DNA from: Rhineura floridana
Taxonomy: Eukaryota; Chordata; Lepidosauria; Squamata; Rhineuridae
Direction of reading: 5' to 3'
Length of the DNA stretch: 64,000 bases
Assembly (NCBI RefSeq): GCF_030035675.1
Contig: NC_084493.1
Coordinates: 26,232,203-26,296,202, forward strand
The notes under the pieces are model-generated. The model worked only from the letters and a program-made list of their open reading frames with translations, did no database searches and was not told the DNA's origin. A program made the translations under genes and the position numbers. The stretch's first letter is position 1; each line of letters begins with the position of its first letter. This document shows positions 23,319 through 34,600 of the stretch, piece by piece.

Positions 23319-23414
23319 CCTAGTTCGCATGACACAGTAAGCTAAACTATGGCTTAGCAAGACCACACTAGGTCTTGCTAAGCCATAATTTGGCTTCCTG
23401 CGTCATGCAAACCA
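23319..23414. mobile_element. Small palindromic MITE in the IREB2 3'UTR
   Basis: The left arm 'tagttcgcatgacacagtaag...ctatggcttagcaagacc' pairs with the right arm 'ggtcttgctaagccata...gcgtcatgcaaacc'. Arms are about 45 nt with few mismatches and a tiny loop, so the transcript would form one long hairpin. Confidence 0.75.
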
Positions 23415-25852
23415 GCCAGATGTGTGTGAGAAGTGTTGGGGAGGGTTTCCTCTGGAGGACATGAAGCTGAAAAATCAAATGCCACATTTGGAGATCCGTA
23501 TATTTGGAGACAGATAGGGTTGCAGCACCCTGTGCTTTACCCAAAACCAGATGAGTTTTTGACAAGAGGCTAGTCTGGATGTTTACTAGGTTAACTTGGC
23601 CCCCTGCTGAAGCAGCAGCATCCCCTCTCCTCCATTTGCCCTTGGCAGTTAATATATATCAATCACTAACCTGTGCTAGCCATCATCAAGAAACTGAGCT
23701 GCAGCAATAGGTTTCAACTTGTTTTCTTTTAACTAACCTGTCTGGTTTTCCTCTCTCTGCTTTTAGTACATAATGAAAAATAGCTGGAACTTTTTGGCCT
23801 AAAGAAGATTGTAAATAACCACTTACATTGCTGAACCAGCTTTGTGGCCTAGCACTCCCATTAACCAAACAGGTGATCCATTCTTAAAGATCCCTCCATT
23901 CTAGACCAGACTGCCTATTGTTAACAGTGCCATCTCTGTTGCTGCTTTTTGGACAGTGTCAGCATTGCTGTAGGAAACGTTTTCCTTTATATAATTGGGG
24001 ATATTCTGTGTCTCAGCTGGGAGAAGCAAAGACCTGATGAGTTTTTCATGAGTTGTGTCAGACTCTTTTTCACACATTCCGTACCTTAAAGTGGCTTTAG
24101 GTGGCCACAATGCAGTTATTTTACAGTAAGAAGTAGCTTGTAAGAGTTACCTAGTCCATCAGATATGCACAGTAAATTTGGTTTTGCTCTATGGGAATTT
24201 CTACTGCAGAAAAATGTTGTTGGTAATGAAAGTTCATTTCAATGTATTATATAAAGAACAATTTAATAACAAACAAACCCTTATGCAATAGAATATATTC
24301 CAAGTGTCTATTACACCACATAAAAAATATCCACTGAGTGACAACCTACTAACTTTCCAAATTATGTTGGAGAGAAAACGTTAAATGACCAGGCAAGTGT
24401 GAGTGTGCAAATGTATCTAATCTCAAGGAGTGTGAGAAACCCCTTAGCGCTTGTTTTGTGGGGTTTTATAGCGATTTCAATATTCTTAAGAAATGGCCTG
24501 GTTCACACATACCTTACCTATAATAATATCTAAATTAACTTTTCCAGCCTAGTGGAATCTTCTCTGTTAGCATAAGGGATCAGTGGACCTAGGGTCCATA
24601 ACACTTGTTCCTTGAGGCTTGCAGCTGGTGTGCCTTAGTAGATGCACCCACAACTTTCTAGAACCAAACTGAAAAAAACATTTGTGTGGCCCGCCTGAAG
24701 GAGCAGACCTATTTATATGCTTGTGACTTGAATGCAAGCACAGCTCTGTCTTGCAGCTTATGAGTGATGCAAGCACCAGCAGCAAACTGACAGTATTGTG
24801 AAGTGAAATACCACCCTTAAAAGCTTCCATTGCTGCCCTTTTGCTGATCAGCCAAAATGTTTCTTTAAGCAGGCCAATTTCATTCTCGTAAGCATGGCCA
24901 TTTTCTTTCTTTGCCATGAAATCACGTGCAGGAGAGTAGTAGCCACTTCTCCGAAAGTACATAGCCTCCCGTTGCTGTCTTGCTGGGTGTGACTGTGAAG
25001 GCCTAAGCTGCCTTTATGATTTTGGCATGTGAACATTTGAGCGCAAAGTGATTAGCATGAATGAAGCTTTTTGAACTTCAAGTTAAAATACTGCCAAGGG
25101 GTAGGTGAAAGCCTCTGCCATCACTTGGGCTTGTCCTTCCAAACTTGAAATACTGTGCTTTCAAAGCTCTGGCCTGTGCATTTCTACTTGGAAGCATGTC
25201 CCCTTGAACTCTGATTTACTTCAGAGTAAACATGCCTTGACATGGACTGTGTGTCTCGAATCATTTAGTAGGATTTGAGCACGGCTCACTCTCTAGATCA
25301 CACTCATGGACATGTGTGGATTAATCCCCCCCCCAATGTAGGCAGAAGCAAGCTTTCTTTATAGAAAAGCTTCAAGAGCTGAGCTGAGTTGACGTAACTC
25401 CTCTTTTGTTGACATGTGAAGCTGTTCTCTTTACAGTCCTATTGGTCTGAGAGAAATTACCTATTTGAATTATGTCCATCACTTAGGAGTGGCACAATAT
25501 ATTTTGCTCAGAAATGCTTCATAAGTGCTGATCTGAAGCCCTAAAAGGGCAAAATCACAGGAACTGACAATTATTTTATCTTCAGGTTCTGTCTTCAATT
25601 TTGATTCAGAAAACCTTTATTCCACTGTCAAATTTGGGGACTGTTTATATCCATTTTACACCTGTGAAATAATAAATGCATTTTATTAATCACACTTAAG
25701 CAACTGCAAATGAATGTCTGCTCTTTTAAGCCAACCGAACAGTATAGAATGGTTTTGAGTTCACTAATAAGCATTGTATAGAAATCTTACAAGACAAAGT
25801 TCAATTTGCTGACAACTGTGCATAAAATGTTAAACTGATGTAAATTATTTTT

Positions 25853-25858
25853 AATAAA
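25853..25858 (+). terminator. Distal IREB2 polyadenylation signal
   Basis: AATAAA in an AT-rich context, about 3.1 kb after the stop; another lies at 25671-25676. Choice of the distal site is inferred from the length of the human 3'UTR. Confidence 0.5.
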
Positions 25859-26075
25859 GAAAATTGTACCATGTCTCGGCTGCAGCTTTCTTACTGCATT
25901 TTCACAGATGTTCAAAGGCTTTATTGGTAAATGCCAGTACATAGAATGACTCTGGAAAAGTGGCTCACCAGCAGTTGTAAACACATCTAGCTAACATACC
26001 TCCGAGGCATAGATTTTATAATATGTATTTGGTAGTGCTAAAGGTGCAGCAGTCACATCCTGAGGTCTTCTAAGT

Positions 26076-26208
26076 CAGGGGTGGGGAACCTGTGGCCTTC
26101 CAGATGCTGCTGGATTATCCCATCAGCTCCAACCATCTTGGTCAGTGGCCAGGGATGATGGGACTTGTAGTCCAGCAACATCTGGAGGGCCACAGGTTCT
26201 CCACCCCG
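26076..26208. mobile_element. hAT-like fold-back MITE with target duplication
   Basis: Ends CAGGGGTGGGGAACCTGTGG and CCACAGGTTCTCCACCCCG, flanked by TTCTAAGT (26068-26075) and TTCTACAT (26209-26216). Well-preserved hairpin arms. Confidence 0.8.
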
Positions 26209-26431
26209 TTCTACATTTTTTTAAAAAAATAATGGTCTTTTCAGGGAGTGGCTGTATCTCTGCTCTCCAATTTAGTATTTCAGATAGGCCACTCTGGTTG
26301 CACAGGCAAATTACCCAAACTGAGCAAATCCAGCTACTGCCCATGGCGTGCTAGCTCCCATCAGTCTTTCATAATCTCTCTCCCTACCCACTTCCACAAT
26401 CACATGAAAAGTAGAACGTCATTTCCTAGAT

Positions 26432-26543
26432 CAGGGATAGCTAACGGAGTGCCTTCAGGATGTTATGGATCACAACTAGTATGGCTAGAGGTCAAGGATT
26501 ATGGGAGTTGTAGTTACAACCTCTGCAGGGCAACCCCTGCCTT
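26432..26543. mobile_element. hAT-like fold-back MITE, diverged
   Basis: 'cagggatagctaacgg' on the left and 'gggcaacccctg' on the right, with the core 'tatgggagttgtagttac'. The flanks TCCTAGAT and CCTTAGAA are loosely similar. Confidence 0.6.
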
Positions 26544-27124
26544 AGAACATTTTTAGAACTTTAGATTTATAGTTGAGGTCCAGTGAATAGTTAAACAGTA
26601 ATTGCCTGAGAGGTTTTGAGCTTTCTGTTGACCCAGAGATGTATTGGATACACTTATCATGGTGTCTTCTAAGAATGTGTTGAATATGTAGGTGCAAGTC
26701 CCACAAACTATAACAATGTATTATCAATGAAGGCTGATGTGCCTTCTGATGTTCTAGTTAGAGAACGTTCAACTATTTCACTCAGGTGCTCTTAGAGACA
26801 ACATGAAAGTGATCACCCAGAAAACTTGGAATCTTCAGGAGGGAGTTCACACAGCATGCTAATCACTTGATGATGACTGCATAATCCAGTAACAACTTGC
26901 ATGTATGAAATAACTAGTATAAATTGGACACCACAGCAAGAATGCTCATAACTCACGTTGCCCACAAACTACTTCTTCAGCCACTTCAGTTCACGTTAAA
27001 ACTGCAAGATGTTGAGTTTTGCACATGCGTGAATGAATCGATGATTCTAAAATGGCAAAGATCAGATGTGTGCTTGTCGCCCCCCCCCATTGTTATTGGA
27101 GGGAAATAGCAGTAGTGCTTAAAG

Positions 27125-27264
27125 CAAGGATGGGCAACCTGTGGCCCTCCAGCTCTTGCTCAGCTCCCAGCTCTCATCAGCCTCAGCCAGCATGGCCGAT
27201 GATCAGGGACAAAGGGAGTTGTAGTCAAGCCATAGCTGGAGGACCATTGTTTTTCCTGTTCCTG
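27125..27264. mobile_element. hAT-like fold-back MITE with target duplication
   Basis: Left 'caaggatgggcaacctgtggccc', right 'ttttcctgttcctg', flanked by GCTTAAAG (27117-27124) and GCTTGAAG (27265-27272), a 7/8 match. Confidence 0.75.
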
Positions 27265-28954
27265 GCTTGAAGGCTTAGAAATTGGTGATTTGGGGAGCTT
27301 CTCTAAACTACTCATTAGAATATTAGTTACATGTATATCATTTATTTAGAAAGGGTTTTTATACCGTCATAAAATATCAGGGCAATGTACAGCAATATTA
27401 AAAGTGGTATAGATCATTAAAATGACTGGCTACTCAAGAAAATTTTTAAACAACTGCATATATGCCTGTCTGCATTTAGAAAAAAGTTTCAAGAGACACC
27501 TGAAAGTCAAAAGCAAGGATGCCAACCACATCTCTGATGGAAAAGTGTTCCACAACATGGAATATGTGACCCTTTCCTCCAAGTAGCTCATGGTTCCCAC
27601 CACCCATTTTAGCACAACCCTGTGAGGGACGTTAGGCGAAGAGACTGACCGACCCAAGGTCACTTGCAATCTTCATGGAGGAGTGGGGATTTGAACCTGA
27701 TTCACCCTAGCCTAGCAATCTGACCCAAGGGTGGCTACTAATATGTGCAACTCCATATGTTGTTGGACCACAATATTCATTGTCCCTAGGGGTGTAGTCA
27801 TCCAGGTTCTTAGGGGGGTCCTAGAGCATTTACGTTTTTGGAAGCAGGGTCCCTATATCTCCAGCATCCCATGAGACAATCAGCAGGAAAGGGGAGTGTG
27901 TTAGACACCAAGAAGAGTCTTCTAACATTTCCTTATCCTTTCCTGCTGATTTTTTCAGAGGTGAGTAGGTCACTGAGAATACTCTTCTCAGTAGCTAACA
28001 CATGCCCCTTTCATGCTGATTGGCTGCTAGGGACGTTTGTTGTGAGAAGGCTCACACAGGAAGGACTGAGGAGTGTGGAGATGACAGCAAGCAAGGGAGG
28101 GGGCGTGGCATGGCTATCATGAAGGGGCCCTGCACTTCTGGGATTGCCACTATATTACTGATCACCCCTGATCGTCGTCCACATTGGCTGGGTCTGATAG
28201 AAGTCCAACAACATTTGGAAGGCCACACGTTAGCCCTCCCTGATCTAACCAATATGCCCCACTTTCTCTTTGCCTGATAAGGAGCAGCTCCTTTGCCTCT
28301 CTGTACATGCTTCCAGAGTTGTGTAAACAATGTAACACAGTTCACTGAAGAGAACTAGATTAATAAATAGTGAACTACATATGGAGAGCTGGGGGAGAAC
28401 TCTCAACCGTGGTGAATACAAACCTGAATCCACCCGCCCATTTATCCAGTACTCTCTCTCCTGTTCTAATAGCAGCATCCTCCATCAGGCATCTGGCTGC
28501 TAGAGACAGAACGAGGGGCCTTATTTTGGATCCAGAATGCAAAAACTGATTTGTCAAACCAAGAGCTTTGCACAGACCTGGCAACTCTTGCATTCTTAAC
28601 CCAAAAGACGTTTTGCAGCCAACCCAAAAGCTTTGATAAAGGAACTTCAAAGGGAGACTTATTGCTGAATCAGATCTTAGCAAGCAGTTTAATTTTGTTT
28701 GTTTAGGCTTGAATAGAGATGTGGATTTCCCCTTCCGCAACAGATACTAACAGCAAAACTGGAATGCTTGCATTATCACCAATGACCACCGTTGCAAATG
28801 GTTACTGTTCTCATCTTACATACACATAAACTTGACATAGACTTGCTACAGGTGGTACCTCTTCCATTTCACAGCTATTTGGCCCTACTGTTTTATGATT
28901 TTTCTATACATTCTGCACATACACGTACCAATTTAATATAAAACTTACTGCATC

Positions 28955-29195
28955 TGATTAATGGAGGATAAAGCTATCAGTGGGTACTGGCCATAGTGGC
29001 TATGCTCAGTCTCCATGGTCAAAGGCAGTGTGCTTTCAAACACCAGTTGCTGGAAACTACAGGAGGGAAGAGTGCTGTTGTGCTCAGGTCCTGCTTGTGG
29101 GCTTCCTGTAAGCATCTGGTTGGGCACTATGAGAACAGGATGCTGGACTAGATGGGCCACTGGCCTGATCCAGCCAGGCTTTTAAGTAGTCTCTA
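28955..29195 (+). mobile_element. LINE 3'-end repeat (CR1/L3-like family)
   Basis: Carries 'caccagttgctggaaac', 'ggcttcctgtaagcatctgg' and 'aggatgctggactagatggg', the shared tail of a dispersed family also at 34425-34605 and 61540-61740. Confidence 0.65.
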
Positions 29196-29324
29196 GTCCA
29201 CATAAGCTATAACATAGTAAGTAAAATGATGTAGTGTAGGGGCTAATGGATCATTGGCTTGCAGATGCCACAAGACCCTTGTTGACACAGGTTTGAAAGT
29301 TTTAATATGCCTGATAATTCTGGC

Positions 29325-29480
29325 ACAAAGTACAGGGACATTTGTTGGTCCAATGACAGGAAAATACATTGAAATCCAAAAGTAATAGTAGACTAATACC
29401 TTTTTATTAAGCTAAACGAAAATGTCAAAACAGCATGCAAGCTTTCAAGTTCAAGAGACCTCCTCATCAGGCAGGATGTT
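29325..29480. repeat. Dispersed repeat shared with 47530-47680
   Basis: Both copies read '...gttggtccaatg...taatacctttttatt...ctaaacgaaaatgtca...agctttc...tcatcaggc'. Probably a DNA-transposon relic; the family is unnamed here. Confidence 0.6.
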
Positions 29481-31049
29481 AAGCAAACAAAATCCTCCCC
29501 ACCCAAGGAAATAAAAATAATAAATTGGCAAGATCAAATCTTGCTTATTTCTTTGTGATTTTGTTTTAAATGGCCTTCGTTAATCATCCTACTGTTACTT
29601 TGGGAGGAGGAAGAAAATGCTTTGTCTCCAGAGGGGCATACTTGCTTTGTAACCAATCGGAAGCTTCTTTACAAGCTTGCCTGGGCCGTAACAAAAAACA
29701 AGAGCTTTGCATTTCCTGCTCTGATAGGTAGGAAGAAACGGAACGTCAATGAGTTTCGGTGGGAGCCCCTTAAAGTGCAGCCTTACTGCCTAAAGGGAAG
29801 TCTCTCCACGCAAGCTTGCTCTTAGGGTGAGGGTGCGGGGCACCGTTCGTACCAACTCTTCTTTTAATGAACAACTTCAACTGCGGCCAATATCCTTTCC
29901 TATAGGAACTCCAGCGCTCCCTACTGGGATATTGCATGCTGTGCACACACATGCAAGCAAAGCATCTGATATTCCATCCTGCAAAAAAAAATTTTTTTAA
30001 ATCAGTTGCATACACGAGTTAAAAATATTTAATATATTAAATATATTTTGCAGTCGGATCATTTACTGTGCACTTTGCTAACTGAAATAGAAGAAATAGC
30101 AGCACAAATCAAAGCTCACCTTTTCTGATTGCCCAGGTAAGAGAACTTTCATCTGACATAGAGTGGGCTGAATTAGCTACTAACGCCAGGATGTCTGTCT
30201 TATCAACTACTTTTTTGTGAATGGTCACTTTCATAACGTGATTATCACCGTCTGTACTTTACACACAAACACACACACACCGACCTTAGATATGTACCTG
30301 CAACTCAAGATAACACTTCTTGCATCTGATGCAGTGGACTGTACTCCCCAAAAGCTTGTGCCATAATAAATTTGTTAGTCTTTACAATGCGACAGGGCTT
30401 TTGTATCTACCTTCATAAGGATGTTTTTAAAATTCACAAATTCTTGCCCCTATCTCTGTCTAGCCCAGAAATGGGCAAAACGGGCCTCCTTCTTCAAATT
30501 GCCCCCCTGGGGGCTTCTGCAGAAACCGACTTGTCCAGAGACAAGCAGCACTTGCGGCTTCTTCTAAGCAAACGTTTTATTGTTAACACTTTTTAATTTT
30601 TTTAAATCCATGCTTATTGTTGCAATACATTTTTACATAAACCACTTTGTGAGGTCTGCCTGACAAGCGATGTAAACGAAACAATTTAGACTGGGGTCTG
30701 CTGGTAGAATTTCCAGTTCTGTCAAAATCATTTTAGCAATGGCGGTCTTATGCTGCTTCTCTTTCATTATCTCCTGTAATGTCACACTATTAAGGGATTG
30801 CCTTTCTCCAGCTCTGTGTGTAGTTCTGCTGACCAGTTTGAGTAGTATGTGTGAAAATCCCTCACTTAATGAAGGGACTTTAACCAATATCACCCCAGTG
30901 TATTATCTGTTCTCTCCCACACAACACACACATGCCCTTTTAAAGCCATGAATAAATTTGTCTGTCTCCTCTTTTTAGAGCTATCTAAGCTAGGGGCCAT
31001 TGCTTCATGCCATGGCCGCAAATTCCCTAAGTTATATGTAGTGTGAAGA

Positions 31050-31262
31050 AGGATTTTTGTATTATGACCTGGGAGACCAGGGTTCAAATCTCCACACAGC
31101 CATGAAGCTTACTGGGTGACCTTGGTCCAGTCACTGCATCTCACCCTCAGAGGAAGGCAATGGTAAACCAATGAATACCACTTACCATGAAAACCATAGC
31201 GTCACCATAAGTCAGGATCGACTTGGAGGCAGTCCATTCCGTTTTCACTGCTTCCTCATGTA
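31050..31262 (+). mobile_element. Sauria-type SINE (tRNA head, BovB-like tail)
   Basis: A B-box-like 'gggttcaaatctcc' near 31080 is followed by 'ggcaatggtaaacc' and the tail 'gtcaccataagtcaggatcgacttggaggcag'. The tail is of the BovB/RTE type known for Sauria SINEs of lepidosaurs. Confidence 0.75.
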
Positions 31263-31601
31263 AGTTTTTTTTTTTAAAAGCACAAAGGTTAGGGAGCTTC
31301 TAACTAGTTAACAGAGTCCAAGGGTTATTAGAGAATTTCATTTTTGGAGTGAAGAGTTTTGCTCCAGAAGTTTCAACAGCAGGACCTATGATCAGAACAG
31401 GATGTCCCTGAGAACAAAAGAATAAAACTTTTGTTTGTCTCCAACTTCTGTCATTCAGCTGACAAATACCTGGATAATATCGTCCAGAATCTTGCTCTCT
31501 GATTTAAGGTATTGCATTCACAGTGGCTTATCTGTACAACTCTAATCTAGATATTCTTTTCTTTGTCATTATCATTCTTGCTGTTCCCTTTTAGATTAAC
31601 A

Positions 31602-34600
31602 ATGTCTTCTGAAAGCAATCAACGCCCTTGCAGCCTGAACAAGCCGGCATTCAGTGAAAAGCAAGCCACTGAATTGGTTGAAAGGGTGTATGGATTAAAG
31701 GTTTCTGAGGTCAAATTGCTTCCCAGCTACGATGATCAGAATTTCTGTGTGCGCGTTAATGGGCCGGAAGGGAAAGGAGAGAACACTGAGGAATTTGTCC
31801 TCAAAATTGTCAATTGTGAAGACAGCCAAAATCCTGAACTCATTGAGGTACAGACCCGGGTTATGATGTTTCTGAATGGTGAGGGGTTTCCTGTGGCTAC
31901 CCCCTATTTCACTAAGGAGGGTGAAATCATGTTTCTGGAATCCATAGGTAAGAGAGTTGTCTGTTCAGCCAGCATTAATATTCTGCTGTTGCCATTTTTG
32001 TCATATAAGGGACATAGTGTTGGCATGCACATAGGCCCCGCTAGGGAAGGCCCGTAGCTCAGTGGCAGAGCATCTCCTTTGCATGCAGAAGGACTCGGAT
32101 TCAATCCCCAGCATCTCCAGGTAGTGCTGGGAGAAACTCCTGCATGAAACCCTGGAAAGACAGTCACCGTAGACAATACTGAGCTGGGTGGACCAATGGT
32201 CTGACTCAGTATAAGGCAACTTCCTGTGTTCCTTCTTATCTTACTCTGTGCCCCAGGGCTTTTGTGGCTATGAATGAACCTGAAGATCTTCTGAGTTCTG
32301 AAAGAGGCAATCCTGTGTTGCTTCTTCTTGCAGTGTTTGGGAACTGAGTGCAATTTTTGTTTTCTGTCTCCTCAAATAAGAGCATGAAAAGAAGATCCCT
32401 GTTGGATCAGATCAAACACAGCTTCCTGCTTCCCACAGAGGCCAACCAGGAGCCGTTAGGAAGCTCACAAGCAGAACAGGAGGGCCACTGCCCTCTCCCC
32501 ACTGGTGATCTCCAGCAAGTGGTATTCAGAGGCATATACCACCTCTGATCCTGTAGTTAAGTGTGCAGTCATGATGACTAGTAGCCACTGATAGCCCTTT
32601 CCCACAGAAATTTGTCTGATCTCTTTTTCACACCGTTTAAGGTAAGGCAATGCCATATCCTGTGGCAATGAATTCCGTGAGTAAACTATGCACTGTGAGA
32701 AGAAGTGCTTTCTCTTTGCTGCACAATTCTATACTTGTTTAACTGGGAGTAGCGATGGAAAGTTCTGACAATTTTGGTTTTCTCAGTTTCTCATTTTTTC
32801 AGCTTTAAATTCAGTTCTCCACATTTTTGCAGCAATCTGTGGATTTTTTTTTAAATCCTCATGAAAAATCTCCACCATTTTAGAGCAAATTTCTCTTAAT
32901 ATACCTATTTTTATAGGCAATTTATTATTTATTTATTTATTTATTTATACCCCACCTTTCGGCCAAAGGCCCTCAAGGCAGCTTACAAAAAACACAAATA
33001 TAAAAATACAATATAAAATACATCAATAAAACAATACAATTTACAAAATACAATTTACAAAAGTTAAATAACTGCTCTTAGGCTAACAATATAAAATGCA
33101 CGACACATGTGGGAAAAGGGACAGGGAAGAACAAGGAAAAAAACACATTCAGGCACCAGTTCTTAAATTACAGTTCTTATCATGACCAGCTGGAATGGAA
33201 GCAGGTAGCCTGATAGAGCATGGTGGCTACTGGAGAGGGCAAGGGCAGCTAGTCGCTCAGCAGAGGCGATGAAACAGCTCACAGATGGATCAGCTTTGGC
33301 ATGGAAACAAAACACATCTTTGCTGCTGAAGCCACGAGGCATCCTGGCGAGCATGTTGCGCGGCGCCCTCCTCCCCCGCGCTCTGCCCCTCTCGTTCACC
33401 TTTCGCTCGGGTTCCTTAGCCGCCATGATATGATAAACTGTCACATGTATAGTAAATGATACTTGGTAGCAGGAATGGTGAATTCTTTGAAGGGGAAACC
33501 TGGCATTGATATTCTGGCACCAAGCCATAAGGAAGCCAATTTGAGTCAGGTCTCAGATATTGTTGTATTCAGCACCAGAGCACTTCCTTGGAGATAAAAT
33601 AAAGAAGAATGCATCTGAGCACATGTAAAATGCTGCCATCTTACATTTGGTGGACTTTTCCTCCTTTTCTTGCCTCTCCCCAAATAATTCCTGAATGTAC
33701 GGCTACATGGAACGATGAAATTTAGTAAGAGGTTTCAGAACACATCTTTTTGACATGTGGTGACAATGTTTGTATGCCCAAAAATCAGCTTACAATAACA
33801 ATAAAGAACTATAAGCAGTAACTATTGCAAAATCCAGTCATGCCCTCTTCCAAAATACTCATTCCATCCCCCCCCCTTCAACCGCCAGCCAGTATTCCTT
33901 GGCCACTGAATGTGCTCAGTTATCGTTGGACTGTTTCCTTTCCCCCTCACACCCACTTAATTTTTCCTCCTCTGGAATTTTTGTACCTCTTCAAACCTTG
34001 GAGTTCCCCACTGTCACTTCCTTCTTCTGCGTAGAGGGTGCCATTTTGGCTGCATTTGCGGAAAGGCCAAAGATCAGCAGCAGAGCATCTGCTTGCATGC
34101 GGAAGGCCCCAGGTTCAATCCTCGGCATCTCTAGGTAGGGCTGTGAGTGTTCCCTACCTAAAACCCTGGACAGCCACTGCCAGTCAGTATAGGCAATACT
34201 GAGCTAGATGGATCAGTGGTCTGACTCAGTATATTGCAGCTTCCTGTGTTCTTCTGAGGATCCATAGTCAGAGAATGAGTTTGCCATGATGATTATAAAG
34301 GAATATGTGATGATCTGCTAATGTGTTTGTTACTAATACCTAAATCTGGGCTGGGGAACTGGTGTTCTTCCATATGCAGGACTCCACCTCCCATCTTTCC
34401 AGGTTGTTCTACCACTGCTGTCCAAGTCCATATGCCTCTCAATACCAGTTGCTGGGGTTCACAAGCGGGGAGAGCACTGTTGCACTCTGGTCCTGCTTGC
34501 GGGCTTCCCACAGGCATTTGGTTGGCCACTGTAAGAACAGGATGCTGGCCTAGAGGGGCATTGGCCCAACCCAGCAGGACTCTTCTTATGTTCTTATGTT

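Larger units (their letters stand above)
22748..25875 (+). other. IREB2: IREB2 3' untranslated region (inferred)
   Basis: Sequence after the IREB2 stop. AATAAA signals lie at 23029-23034, 25671-25676 and 25853-25858, so a short (about 0.3 kb) and a long (about 3 kb) 3'UTR are both possible. The human gene is known for a long 3'UTR. It holds a strong hairpin at 23319-23414; otherwise no repeat is obvious. No other gene is seen. Confidence 0.65.
25880..31594 (+). other. IREB2-HYKK intergenic interval
   Basis: No coding gene supported; a 5' noncoding exon of HYKK may lie here but could not be located. Repeats: fold-back MITEs (26076-26208, 26432-26543, 27125-27264, fragment 28172-28248), antisense tRNA-SINE (27590-27725), LINE tail (28955-29195), a 'ctcatcaggc' repeat (29325-29480) and its possible other end (30305-30385), and a LINE-like 'aaaccactttgtgaggtctgcctg' end near 30635. 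A Sauria SINE follows at 31050-31262. Confidence 0.7.

Noticed and set aside
32048-32130. tRNA gene
   Set aside because: A and B boxes are present but degenerate, and the sequence runs on into a SINE body found at four other places in the window.
33899-34138. Open frame next to a SINE
   Set aside because: It crosses from intron into the SINE and resembles nothing known.
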